Positions 1 to 10,524 of a stretch of 64,000 nt of DNA are shown here, one piece after another; positions within the stretch are counted from its first letter, which is position 1, and the number at the start of each line of letters is the position of its first letter. The stretch covers positions 62,001-126,000 of the forward strand of contig JADDMT010000064.1 in NCBI GenBank assembly GCA_021401465.1, read 5' to 3'. Below the pieces are notes generated by a model. That model was not told where the DNA came from and ran no database searches. It worked only from the letters and a program-made list of their open reading frames with translations. The translations under genes were made by a program, and so were the position numbers. Source of the DNA: Teratosphaeria epicoccoides (lineage: Eukaryota; Ascomycota; Dothideomycetes; Mycosphaerellales; Teratosphaeriaceae).

Positions 1-40
1 CATTTGCAAGTCTCGATAGCTCATCCAGCTGAGCGGCTCG

Positions 41-1711
41 ATGGTCTCTTCGACGGTATGCAGTGTCCCTCTCGGTCACGACACCAGTCGATGCGTCGAG
101 CTGCCGGAAGATAGCCCAGAATCTCAACCCAAGCCCGAGGGGGTGAAGCCACAATCGCCATCGCCGGTGCCCCGGTCCACATCACCAGGAAGCAGAAGCT
201 CGTCTGTCAAGCGCTCTATGTGGCAGTGCGGTCTCAGAAGACTGCAAGCAACTTGGTTTAGCTTTGGTGGCAAGCAAGCTAACGGCGCATCTGTTCAAAA
301 GAAAAAAGGCCGCCGGTTGCAGAAACGTCCCAAATCGACCCAGGACGACAGGGCGCACAAATCTGATATTCACGCGAATGGCGAAGGTCAAGGCCTAATA
401 CGAGCGCACAGCTTGGACGTAGCGTCCAGTGCACAGCCGTGGCCGTCTGCCTCCAGAGCATCAAGCATCTTTGGCATTTCAGGCTTCGTCAACGATTTCG
501 CCTATCAGGTCGAGCGTAGTTTCCTGTCGCCTCTGGAGGAGAGCATATACCGGCGCATGCTGCACATCACGAACGTTGCACGGCATGGATCGGTTCCCAA
601 TTCCACTCTGCTGGTCCTCACGATGGACAGTGAGGATAGCGCCAGAGCTGCGGCCGCCATATGCCACACCATTCGTCCACTAGGCAGGTCTGATCGTGAG
701 AAAATATATGTGGACCTGGAACGACTCTTGACCGAGGAGCAGAAGACAATGCTCAAACAATTTCTGTTCGACAACGTCGAGATCCGCAGTAATGGTCGTG
801 ATAGCCGCTGTCCGACTCCTGACAGTGTGGCAGAACCTGTCTTGCGTCACACTCCCGCCAGACAATTGACCTACGGGTACGCCCCGAGGGCGAAATCTAG
901 AGACGCTCTACTAAGTCGATCGAACACGGGCAGCAAAATACTGAGTCGAATCAAAGACAAGGGCCAAGTCCTGGATCGCGGTCGACCAGTTCCTCGCACA
1001 GCAGGCGATGACGGCTTCGTCTTTTCACACCGTGAAACTTCATATCCGTCTCTACCTATCCCATCGGCCTCAGAAACCGACTTCCGATCGCAACGGCTGA
1101 GCCTACGAGGCGGCGGGGACGAGAGTGCTCGGTCCAAGCTAGAGCGTGCAGCGATCTCAATTACTAGTTTGTGCCGACGAAGCATGACTAACCAATTCAT
1201 ATGTCCTCAGCGACTGGAAACCGGCGAGAGACCCAATGCTGCGTTGTGGTGGCTGGCTGGCGGACGGTTGAAGAAAGGGCACGAGCACTGGGGCGTGCCT
1301 ACCGCGACGACTTTGCGTGAGTGACGAGCGCTGGAGACGGAGAATCGTGAGCTTATTGGGTTCTGGGGTACCGTTTGTGGTGTGCGCGAGGTCAAGAGGA
1401 CAAGAGCTGGGTGTGAAGCTGCTTGTGAGAAGATTCAGAAGGGCATCGATCATGAGGATAATGGCGCATCAAGCGAGGAATCTCTGAAGGAGGTAGGTGC
1501 GGCGGAGAATGCCGCCGAGAAGGAAACTAGAACGGAAGAAGCTGCGTCAAAGGCAGGCACGAATGAGGATGAGCCCGAAGCTCATTCCGCCGCAGAGAAA
1601 GAACCAGCAGAAGAACAAGCCGGCGCAAATGAATCAGGAGAGAAGAACGATGCAGCTAAGAAGACTGCAGGGAAGAGCGAAGCAAGTAAGAAAAAAAGTC
1701 TGAGCGTATGA
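41..1711 (+). CDS. Uncharacterised fungal protein interrupted by an in-frame TGA
   Basis: An ATG at 41 follows an in-frame TAG at 17-19 and opens a 427-codon frame. It is Ser/Arg-rich at first, with a more ordered middle (residues about 140-250, including FLSPLEESIYRRML and TLLVLTMDSEDS). The frame stops at TGA 1322-1324. The same frame then stays open to 1711 with protein-like sequence straight after the stop (RALETENRELIGFWGTV), then an E/A/K-rich acidic tail. The only upstream starts in the second part are non-ATG, so it is probably the C-terminus of this gene. A GTGAGT sits at 1317-1322 and could be a donor: an acceptor at 1406 would give a 90-nt in-frame intron, but would delete the conserved-looking segment. 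I favour a nonsense mutation, readthrough or sequence error. Function is not recognised. Confidence 0.5.
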
Positions 1712-1787
1712 TAATAAAGGTATGACTTGCACTGCAGCGAATGCTTTTCAGATCGTGTACATAGGGTCCATATACAGCGTCTAACGT

Positions 1788-3337
1788 TTATATACTGATT
1801 GTCTTGAACACACCAAATCCACTTCCGCCTGTCGCCATGACGGCACCTGCTATCTGCGGGTGCCAATGGCATTCCTTGACCTGCTCCATATAATGCACGA
1901 AGAGCAATTGGGGTGGTACGTCTTTGACATCAGCGGTGTATCTCGACTCCTCGTCGTCCAACTCCACTGCCAGATCCCAGAGCGTGAGCGTGTTGTCGCC
2001 CGCGCACACAGAAACGATCGAGTCATCTGTGGGATGCCATGCCAAGCTCGTGATCTGTTCCTTGTGGAAATTGAAGTTCGCGACTGGTTTGGAGGTCTTG
2101 GCGGCTTCGGGCGACTTCCATTGCCTGAGATCCCAGACTGACCACGTTCCGTCGTCGTGACCTGACGCGAGGAGATGTTGCGTCTGATGGGACCAGCTGA
2201 GGACGTTTGCGTCGCTGTGCGAGACTTTGACGGAAATGGCGTGCTTGCGGCTCTTGGATCGCGCATCCCAGATCTTGACAGTGCCGTCGCTGGAGGCGGA
2301 GGCAAAGACGTTGCGTTCATTCGGACTCCACTGCAGCTCTTCTACTGAGCCTGTGTGGCCGGTATAGGCATTGGTGTCGGTGACGAATCCGCCGCCGTCG
2401 GTGCGGGTCGTGGCAAAGATAGAGCCAGTGCAGTCGCCGGTCAGGAGTTTGCCGGCTGGGACGAGGGGAGACCAGTCCACAGCGTAGCCTTCATTCTTCT
2501 TGTGCGTACGGATGGTGCTCAGAGGCTTTGACGCTGCTTGCAGGATCTGATAGCCGGGAAAGTCGAAGGCAGTGAGATAGGGTGTGATGTCGTGAATCAG
2601 GACGTCGCCCGATTCCTGCATGGTTGCGGTGATCGTGCTAGGCGGACTTGATGAGTTAGCCTGAGGAGATTGATGTGCACGTATTCTGTTGGTCGTAGAA
2701 TTGAGAGGAATGCTCTTAGTCTCCAGAATCGGATCAGCATTCTCCTCATCATCATCGTCGTCTTCTTCGTCGTCGGAATCGATGTTCGCCGCTTGGTCAT
2801 TTCGTGACAGACCTGAAAGCTTCATGACCATGATCTGGTTCTCGCGTTCTCTACCCGCAGCAGCTTGTGTGCCACCCACAGCATATACAGTGGCCGGGTA
2901 AGTCTTGCGATTGTCACCTAGTTGGTCCTTGACAATGTCGAACGACAAACATGGCCATGTCGGCTCCAGCGTGTGCAACATCTCATATGTGGAAAGATCT
3001 GGCGCCAGAGTCTGGCCGGCTTCTAACTTGTGGCGACCGGGTATGAATGTCTCTTGATCTACCTCAATCGCTCCTACATACTCATCAGCTTCTTTTCCAA
3101 CTTGTACAACTTTTCCGATTTCTGCGTGTTACCGGCTGCCTTCGCCTCCGCCTCGCGCTCGTCATCTGGCCTACCATCCACGCCAGCCTCGAAGATCTCA
3201 TCCTCGCTCTCGTATTCATCCTCGAATTCGTCTTCAAAATCCTCGCCCTCAGCTACACCATGACTGTTCATGGGTCTCTGCCCGCCCTTGAGAGCATGAG
3301 GCGACTGCTCGTCGTTTTCTGCAGCGCGCTTCGCCAT
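1788..3337 (-). CDS. RRB1: Ribosome assembly protein RRB1 (GRWD1-like WD40)
   Basis: WD40 chaperone of ribosomal protein L3 in 60S assembly, nucleolar in yeast. Exon 1 is 3133-3337 and exon 2 is 1788-3073. The 59-nt intron (3074-3132) has donor GTAACA and acceptor TATGTAG; the apparent stop of the first exon is that acceptor. Splicing joins an acidic N-terminus (EDFEDEFEDEYESEDE) to a histone-chaperone-type segment (TYEMLHTLEPTWPCLSF) and about five WD repeats ending in GGSGFGVFKTISI. Predicted length is 496 aa, near the yeast protein. An acidic stretch (DSDDEEDDDDDEEN) before the propeller is typical of the family. Start ATG 3337 opens MAKRAAENDEQSP. The gene is divergent from the GTPase gene at 3930. 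Family assignment is secure; exact orthology is inferred. Confidence 0.93.
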
Positions 3338-3929
3338 CTCTGATACTCAAACTCGGGATGCACATGTATGATTGCCCAAAACGCTGTGTTCCAAGCACGA
3401 TAGTTCTGCGCGTACAGTGAATGTATGTAGATCCTCAAGGTTTCGCAGCGTATCGATTAAGCAAGAGCGGGCGCTAACGCAACGGCGAGGCCGACAGCGA
3501 GGCGATCCCAGTCGAAGTCACAGTGCGCACAGTGCCTCCCGCTGCAATCATTGGTCACCGTTTGAACAAATACCACCGTATTGCTATGCCCGTACCACAC
3601 TTATTGTACCGCCGCCTGAACTCCGAGTCCCGACCACAAAGCCAACGGCCCTGGACAAGACTTCCACCACCCGTTGACGTGCTCGCGTGCTCGGCAAGGC
3701 ATTGTCACGATCAGGCAGATAGATGACCCACCAGTTCCTACCAAAACAAACAGACGAGGGACCCATCTGCGCCTCCACAAGACGGATTGAAACCGAACAA
3801 GCACTACTGGCACAGGCACAACGTCGGGAGAGCTCCCTAGACGCTGACAGCAGTGTTGCGTGCCTGCAGCAGCGCGTCGCCGGGTGACTCTTCAGCTCGG
3901 CGATATTCCGACAGCAGTCACGCAACGCC
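3338..3929. promoter_or_regulatory. Shared divergent promoter region of RRB1 and SPG1
   Basis: 592 bp separate the two divergent start codons. No convincing ORF, TATA box or repeat is seen. The long antisense frame here is a shadow of the SPG1 5' region. Confidence 0.5.
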
Positions 3930-4836
3930 ATGGACTGTGAGGCGCAGGCCAACGGGGGAGGTCCACAAACGCCCCTGGACGACGACTCGATGCACACCAT
4001 TACCCAGACTTCCATCCCGCCGCAGTATGAACCGAGACCGCCCACTTCATACTCAGACACGGGTTTCTCCAGAGCGCACGAGCAATCTGCGAGTAACACG
4101 CCCGATCACCTGCAAAACGGCACTGGGCTTAGCAGACCATCGAGTGCGCAGTCTCAGGGCGCGTATGGCAAGGACGATCGGCGGGAGCAGGCGCAGAAGA
4201 ACGCGAGTGTGGTGATTAAGGTCGGCATGGTAGGTGATGCACAGATTGGGAAGACCAGCTTGATGGTGAAGTACGTGGAAGGAAGTTGGGATGAGGATTA
4301 CATACAGACGCTAGGTATTGAAGGCGCGAGTCCGTAGTGGTGATGTGTGGTGACTGACGTGTACAGGCGTCAACTTTATGGAGAAGACCATCTCAATCCG
4401 AAACACCGAGATAACATTTTCCATATGGGATCTTGGAGGTCAACGAGAATTCGTCAACATGTTGCCGCTAGTCTGCAACGACGCAGTAGCCATCCTCTTC
4501 ATGTTCGATCTGACCCGGAAATCAACACTCAACAGCATCAAAGAATGGTACCGGCAAGGGCGCGGCTTCAACAAGACGGCCATTCCATTCCTAGTCGGCA
4601 CGAAATACGACCACTTCGTCAACTTTCCACGAGAAGAGCAAGAAGAGATCTCGCAGCAAGCTAAGAGGTTTGCAAAGGCGATGAAGGCCAGCTTGATCTT
4701 TTCGAGCACGAGTCACAGCATCAACGTGCAGAAGATCTTCAAGATTGTACTTTCAAAGGCATTTGATCTGCGGTGTACAATACCGGAGATCGAGCACGTT
4801 GGCGAGCCACTCTTGCTGTACCAGTCTGTTGGCTGA
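3930..4836 (+). CDS. spg1: Septum-promoting Ras-like GTPase Spg1/Tem1
   Basis: Small GTPase that triggers the septation initiation / mitotic exit network at the spindle pole body. Exon 1 is 3930-4314 and exon 2 is 4367-4836. The 52-nt intron has GTATTG, branch CTGAC and acceptor TACAG, and joins QTLG to VNFMEKT. Product is about 284 aa. A disordered N-terminal extension of about 90 residues precedes the GTPase domain: P-loop GDAQIGKTS (102-110), switch II WDLGGQ (about 149-154) and G4 GTKYD. The Spg1/Tem1 signature is the WDLGGQ plus FVNMLPLVCNDA and the absence of a C-terminal CAAX box. It ends in LLLYQSVG. Divergent from RRB1. Confidence 0.95.
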
Positions 4837-5669
4837 GGATGAGAGTGGTCGGTGGGACCCGACCCACATGCTCCTGCGGCGGCACTTTCCACTTCTTCTC
4901 GGCCGGCTCTGACAATCTGGCATCCATGCTATCGAACATGAAGCGACGCTCCCTGGTGAAGCTCCTTATCATCCACGGACACAATGACTTTACGCTTGTA
5001 TGCTGGATGAACACACGACACGACGCAACCGGACATCCGAACATCAAAGCACTTTTCTCTGTATATGCGCACGCATGAATATGGCGCAAGCGGTTTTCCA
5101 GGGCGGAGACGGGCATAGCATTACAACAGCATGGGTACTGGGGAGGCATGACCTTAAGAGTCTGAACGACACGGTTCGCGCCGTGTTCAGCACCGCAACA
5201 CCAGGCAGTGTACTGAGTGTCTTGAATTTCCTCGTGTGTGTGAGTAGTAGATCAAATGTGCAAAACTTTATGACAAGTGGAGACGTGCAATAATGGCGAA
5301 TGACTTCGAGATGCAGACGTCTACATCTCCGTTTCTGAGTCTGACAGGAGCCTTTTGAGCCGGGCCTATTGATTGTCCATGCTTTTGAGTACTGACACAA
5401 AGCTCAATTTCCTCCTGACATACGTGTGCCACTCATCGCCTTTGATGCTGTAACCAGGCATATTCGCTGCTACTCCCGCACGGCCTCTCCGTCACCCATG
5501 GTCTGCAAAGTTTGCATCAGTGTCGTCGACCACCTGTGTGCCTACTGGCCACTTGGCGTAAATGCATCTGTGCATTCTGCATTCTGCACAGCTCACTCGT
5601 CCACCAAAATGCTGTCGCCGGCATGTTCGCTGCTGCTCCTCCAGTGCACGGCTTACCCATCATGAGAAT
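4837..5669. other. Intergenic, no gene seen
   Basis: Short frames only, none with a recognisable motif. No repeat, tRNA-like structure or transposon end was found by eye. Confidence 0.4.
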
Positions 5670-6260
5670 CCATCGCTCATCTCCTGGGGGTCGAGCGGCA
5701 CACGCTCAGCTGCCACACCAGATGCTCCACAAGCATCTCAAAAGACCGCCTCGCCTGATGCAGCTGCAGTTGCGAGCGGCCGTAATCCTGGAGCGACAGC
5801 CTACCAGCCGAGTGAGATCCTTCAAGATTTTGAGGTTGCTGACCCCTGTGGCAAACACGAACGTGGTTTTGGCGAAGTACATGCCCTGACATTCTTGCCT
5901 GAGTTGCTTGCAGACCTGGCTGAGTGCGACGTACGTAGCGACAGTTGACGCGGCCTGGACCTTGGCAACTTCCACCTTATCGACCCTTTTGACTGGTGCA
6001 GAGACGCGTCGCTTCTTTCCCTTGCCTTGCTGGGACGACTCGGTCTGCTGGGAGAAGATTCGCTCTACCTCCACCTTCCCGATGACGACTTGACTGAGCA
6101 CGACGAGATAGCCGTAGATTCTCTCAACTCGCGCGGCAGGGCGCCGAATGGTGAATCGTTTATTGTCCTGATGCTGGTGTTTCGAATACAGGAGGCGGTG
6201 GCGTCGTATCGATGTCCTCGCTGTGGTGACTTTGTGCTGGTGGGTTGCGCCGCGGATGAT
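5670..6260 (-). pseudogene. Frameshifted relic of an LPxELRxxIY-type fungal protein
   Basis: Reading leftwards, one frame gives NDSPFGALPRELRE. A one-base frame change at about 6130 then gives IYGYLVV, and further on ALSQVCKQLRQECQGMYFAK and TTFVFATGVSNLKILKDL. This layout (LP-ELR-IY near the N-terminus, then LSQVCKQLR and a Y-x(3)-TFVF element) is the one I know from the large 2EXR/F-box-like families of Dothideomycetes. A second frame change near 5780 leads to LQLHQARRSFEMLVEHLVW. Proline-rich text (DTTPPPPVFETP) just upstream lies in yet another frame. At least two or three frame disruptions argue for a pseudogene rather than introns, because no plausible GT-AG pair fits. A related fragment lies at 6865-7029. 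Confidence 0.5.
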
Positions 6261-6864
6261 GGCTAGATCAAGTGATGTAAGTAAGAGTCATTTGAAGTCA
6301 AGTGAAGTGATGTTAGCGAGGCGTCGAAGTGGCACAAAGTGGGTCGCCCAAGCTTATCACATGCTGAAGCCGCTCGATCCTTCTCGTTTCAGAAAAAGCT
6401 GGAGATAAGATTGACTAACAGTATCGACATCGAGACTAACGAATCGGCTTCAACCAGCTTCCGACTGTCCATAACAGTGAGGACGAGTAATCAGCATCTT
6501 CATGGTCAAGCGAGCAATCCGTACATGGCCAGCATCGAGCGTAGAGATTGCTGCGCATGCAAAGACGCATAGCCTTGTGCCACTTTGAGCCGCCGAGTCC
6601 GTGAGACTTGTTGTCTGCCCAGTGCGCTCTGCAGCATTCGCATGTTTCCTGTATGACGTACAACAGCAGGAAAAACCAGCCACAACCGCTGATGAGATTG
6701 ACAGTCACTACTATCAGCATTAACCGCGTTGAGGTCCTTCAATTACAGGATGACCTGCTAGAAAAGCTTTTGAGCCTGACTCATCAACCATCTGTACCAG
6801 GAACCCAATGCACCAGGTGCTCGTGTAATCGATTTCCGTTGACCAGTCCGCCAGACGCCAGCCG

Positions 6865-7029
6865 TCACCAAAGTCCCCGGATAATGAGGTCCCTTGCAGA
6901 ACCCTCGACCGGCTTGCTCTTGTCCTCCGCTCCAAGATAGGTCGTGAAAAGCTCAAAATGCCGCCGCGCCTGATGCAAATGTGAAGGTCTTGTATCAGTG
7001 TAAATGCCCGACAGCATTCGAAATTGCCT
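6865..7029 (-). pseudogene. Second relic sharing the LHQARRxFE motif
   Basis: The minus strand reads RQFRMLSGIYTDTRPSHLHQ, then ARRHFELFTTYLGAEDKSKP, then EGSARDLIIRGLW and a stop. The LHQARR-FE core matches the C-terminal fragment of the relic at 5670-6260, and the underlying DNA is also similar (cgcctgatgcaNNtg). I read it as the C-terminal piece of a tandem paralogue whose N-terminal part is not found. Function unassigned. Confidence 0.35.
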
Positions 7030-7134
7030 TATGTGATGTACAAGAGCAGAGAAACATTATACAGCGGCGCTTTGATCATCTCGCTCTTGCACCAGAAGGC
7101 GTGCTCATCTCCCAGCACCATCTCACCCAAAATC

Positions 7135-7690
7135 CTACAAAGCTGGCTTAGCTCCCTGCTCGCCCGCCGGTGTACCCTGCGTCAGTAGCTATAACGCGCA
7201 TTAGTATCCGTCACCGTCCACGATCTCCCGCCATTCGATGATAACAAACTCACCTGCTGCGCTCCCTGCTGCATTCTCATCTCTCTCTCCATCTCCTGCA
7301 CCTGCTGCTCTTCGCTGAACGCCAGCGCCCACGGCACACCAAACAGTAGCGCACTTGTGCTCAACACCCACAACATCTTCCCGCTCAGCGACACCGCGCT
7401 GGATGCCCACGAATAGCCAGTGGAAGCCACATTCTGAATTTTCTTGCGATAGGTTGGAGGTACGATATCTTGGAGTGCCGCGAGGCGGTCGAGGAGAGTC
7501 TCGTCGATTGTTTCATCGTCGTCTACTTCGGACACGTCCGACTCTACGCAAATTGTCAGAGATGCAGGCGTAACATTGAAAAATATTTAGCCATACCGTC
7601 ATCTGTATCCCAGTCGTCCTCGTCTTCGATCTTCGGGCCGGGTTGCTGCGCATTCAGGTCCTCGTCCTGCACTTCTTCTAGTTGAACCAT
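7135..7690 (-). CDS. TOM22: Mitochondrial import receptor subunit Tom22
   Basis: Central receptor and organiser of the TOM translocase in the outer mitochondrial membrane. Three exons: 7597-7690, 7254-7543 and 7135-7188. Intron 1 (53 nt) has GTATGG and CTCTGACAATTTGCGTAG; intron 2 (65 nt) has GTGAGT and TTATAG. Product about 145 aa. An acidic cytosolic N-terminus (DEDDWDTDD, then EVDDDETIDETLLDR) leads to the family signature LAALQDIVPPTYRKKI. One membrane segment follows (about MLWVLSTSALLFGVPWALAF), then a short intermembrane-space tail ending LLTQGTPAGEQGAKPAL. Without splicing intron 2 the frame would end in an unrelated tail, so the third exon is strongly supported. That exon has an exact 40-bp duplicate at 15563-15602. 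Confidence 0.93.
7151..7190. repeat. 40-bp direct repeat, copy 1 (TOM22 last exon)
   Basis: Identical over 40 bp to 15563-15602, same orientation, 8.4 kb apart. It covers most of TOM22 exon 3 plus the AG of its splice acceptor; both flanks differ at the first base outside. Confidence 0.9.
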
Positions 7691-8173
7691 TGTGAATGTG
7701 TTGTCGTGGGAGGCGATGAGTCAATGGCGACGCTGGCAGGTGATGCGACTGGTGTTCGTGGTGTGGCTCGCGTGTTCAAGAAGCTTCAAGTTAGCTACGC
7801 TCTGACGGGAACTCCCGCTGCAGGACACACATGGAGTCACACAAGACTTCCTCCTTCATTCCACACTCCCAACCTTGAAGTCACCCATTTATCTTGTGAA
7901 TGAGGCCATGACTCACGAATCCCGAACCATCAGCCGTGTATGCGCTTACGTGCAAGCGCCTTGCCAGATCCGCTGGATGGTGTAGATACATTCGCGACGG
8001 TGAGCACTACATGCGCTGCCAAAGCACCTTTCATTTTCACAATGCCACATCTGCTTGCGCGCCGGATTGGCTCTCAGTTCACCGCAGCTCAGTGATTCAC
8101 CAGCTCTTTGACTGCTGCGTAACCCTGATCTCGTTTGTGCTACAATCAGATCTCGTTGATTGATTCAGCTACG
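7691..8173. other. Intergenic, TOM22 upstream region
   Basis: No recognisable gene. It holds the TOM22 promoter (reading left) and the stretch before the HET-domain relic. Confidence 0.4.
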
Positions 8174-9343
8174 ATGCGTTTGCTCAGTCCAAAGCACGCC
8201 AGCTGGAAGATTTGGTGTCTGATATACTCAGACCCGCAATTCCGTCGCATCGCTGGGGCAAAGTTGACGAAGAGCTCTCCTTCAACCGATACGGCTTGTT
8301 CCGAAGACCTAGCAAGTATTGGCCCAGATGGGAGGAGGAACGAGTCCGCCAAATTAACCAAAAACTTGGTAACCACAAATTCTGCCAAGCATGCGATTTG
8401 GCAGCAGCCCGTAACCAGCAGTGAATAGATCGACACCTGTTGTATTGACAAGCGTAGCAGTGCTGGGCTATCGGAAGCCATCGAGATCATGTGCGAGTGG
8501 TATAGGAAGGCTCAGGAATGCTATGTGTACCTCGAAGACCTTGTACCGCTTGATGTTGGGAATGCAGCTGTCTGGGTAAGCTTTAGACACAGCGCCTGGT
8601 TGAGCACCACTTGTATTTGACCGCGTCATGGAAATGCCTCGGTGAGATCTCGGAAAGGATGCCATGCAGGCAAAACCAAGGAGATACGGCACTCGAATAA
8701 TTCATATGCCATAAGGAATCAGCGATGTCACCGGCGTCCTGATAAACTTGCTCCATTCACGCAAGTCGCCGATACGTGATCTCGAAAATATAGCACAGCC
8801 AAGAACATGAGCTGGGCTGCGACGCGTGGTTGTAACTCGTATGAAGACCAGGCATATCCATTATTGGGAGTGTTTCGGATCAACATGCCGCCCTTGTATG
8901 GAGAGATCGGAACACGAGATAGCCCGTGGACAATGCGGACGACTCCATCTTCGCTTGGGGACTCAAAAAAGCTGCTAGATGGATAATTCCACATCCCTCT
9001 TCGCCTCGTCGCCCGCCGACTTCGCACATTGCAGCGTGCTGTACTTAGAAACTTCAGACGATCTTTTAGACAATCTTCCGGGAACAACCATTCCTACAAC
9101 ATGAAGAATCCGGAATCGCACGTACAGTCTTGCTTTGACAAGCTCGACGACGTGATGTTCATGCCGTTGGGCTATGGTAAGCAAGACTGGTTCGACTCGC
9201 CTTCGTCCTCGTCTGAATGTTACATGGTCCCCATTGCGTGCAGTAAGCAAGGCGCACGGCATGTACGTCTCGGCATTAATCTTGAAAGACTTTTCACCGC
9301 GTCTGGAAATTTCAAGGAACTCATAATCGAGCGATACCCGTGA
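8174..9343 (+). pseudogene. HET-domain (heterokaryon incompatibility) pseudogene
   Basis: Pieces of the HET domain occur in correct order but in different frames. MRLLSPKH starts at ATG 8174 (family start MRLLNT). SHRWGK follows at about 8245-8262 in the next frame, then a frame running to TGA 8422. From 8429 a third frame reads IDTCCIDKRSSAGLSEAIEI then EWYRKAQECYVYLEDL, the most diagnostic HET block, and stops at 8618. INMPPLYGE lies at 8879-8905, DDSIFAW at 8938-8958, and SLFASSPADF at 8994-9023 in another frame. Last comes a C-terminal segment with YMVPIACSKQGARHVRLGIN ending at 9343. At least three frame changes and two stops rule out a working protein, and introns do not explain them. 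HET proteins act in non-self recognition and are commonly amplified and decayed. Confidence 0.75.
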
Positions 9344-10132
9344 GAGCTGTATATCGATTTGCTAGGGGCGCTTCCGGATCACAGACTGAGGCCAACGGGA
9401 GCTCCAGGACCGCAGCCCGCCGAAGCGGCTATTGCCATCTCGTGACCACGTGCTAAGGCAACGTGTGCCTCTTTGGAGCCGGGCAGAAGCATGGCCGGCA
9501 TATGGGGTCTTTGCATGAGCGAATCAATCCACATCCAGAGCGTGGAATTAGTGGGCCCTGCACGAACGTGCAAAATATCAGCCATGTAGATCTGGCCCAA
9601 GTGCCTCTACAGTAAGTCTTGTTGCGCTATGCACCCTTACTTGGCTCTTGCCAGTCACAAATTGCTCACATCTAAACCTGTCAACAAAGAAAGCGGCTCT
9701 ATTGACCTAATGCTATGTATTGTGCCTGCCTGAGCAACTGCGGTACAAGTGTGAGGTACTTAGGCATAGAACGCCTGATTGCCAAGCCAATCTAGAAGTC
9801 AACGTACGGAGAGGGCGGATGACTGTGCGCGCAGCAGCAGCACGAAGGCGATCCGATCATTCATTTGTCTTTCCTATGTCTCTGATCAACGAGCACCCCA
9901 TTGAAAGCACGGCCGCTCGTTTGATCCGGAGACCGTAGTAGCTGACAGCTGAACGACCTCAGAATCACCATCCCAGCCGCCAGAATTGAGCCGGACAGCC
10001 AAAGCCACTGCTCAGCCTTTCTCGATTCCTCGATTCCAAGGTGGATCGATTCGTTCCACTATCTTCCATCGCACTGTGCTTTGAACCGACTATCTCCTGG
10101 AGGCTCGTCCCATCCATTCCCTCCATTCCCTC
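9344..10132. other. Intergenic, no gene seen
   Basis: Only short shadow frames. The right end is the promoter region of the secreted-protein gene. Confidence 0.4.
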
Positions 10133-10133
10133 G

Positions 10134-10151
10134 ACACACACACACACACAC
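10134..10151. repeat. (AC)n dinucleotide tract in the 5' region of the secreted-protein gene
   Basis: About nine AC units, 50 bp before the start codon, in a CT/AC-rich leader typical of expressed fungal genes. Confidence 0.8.
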
Positions 10152-10200
10152 CTACACATCCATTCGCCAGCGCTCCTCCCCAACCCCAAGATCTCGGAAC

Positions 10201-10524
10201 ATGAAGTCTCAAATCACGACCGCCCTCCTCCTCCTCCTGCCTTCCGTGGCCTCCGCAATCAATCCCGAGGCAGGCTATGCCTACGGGCGCTGCGTGGACG
10301 GAGCGAAGCCAAACTGGGTCCCCTTCGGCAACTCGGTGCCCTCAGCCACGAAATCAGTCTGTACCGGCAACTATGTGGACCAAGGCGATATGGATGCGGC
10401 GGGAGAGGTGTGTGTGGCGAAATCAGGGCAGATGTTTCAGGGCAAGCATTTCTGGGAACTATGCGTGTCGGCCGGCGCCAAGGCAGGGGATCTGTGGGAT
10501 CAAATAGCTACTCCTCCACAATAA
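10201..10524 (+). CDS. Small secreted Cys-containing protein, unknown function
   Basis: ATG 10201 opens a 107-aa protein with a clear signal peptide: MKSQ, a Leu run TTALLLLLP, then SVASA before the predicted cleavage. The mature part has four cysteines (GRCVDG, SVCTGN, EVCVAK, ELCVSA), each shaped x-C-V/T-x, with no transmembrane segment. In-frame ATGs further upstream lie in the pyrimidine/AC-rich leader and would bury the signal peptide, so I chose 10201. The gene has no visible intron. It could be a cell-wall or effector-like protein; no family is recognised. It lies alone, between a HET relic and a housekeeping GTPase gene on the other strand. Confidence 0.75.
   Translation: MKSQITTALLLLLPSVASAINPEAGYAYGRCVDGAKPNWVPFGNSVPSATKSVCTGNYVDQGDMDAAGEVCVAKSGQMFQGKHFWELCVSAGAKAGDLWDQIATPPQ

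Noticed and set aside
1317..1406. Intron explaining the TGA in the first gene
   Set aside because: GTGAGT is a good donor, but the in-frame acceptor (GAG at 1406) is poor and would remove the protein-like RALETENRELIGFWGTV segment; left open but not preferred.
3584..4099. 171-codon minus-strand ORF opposite the SPG1 5' region
   Set aside because: It overlaps the confident SPG1 exon on the other strand, has no motif and follows codon-bias shadowing.
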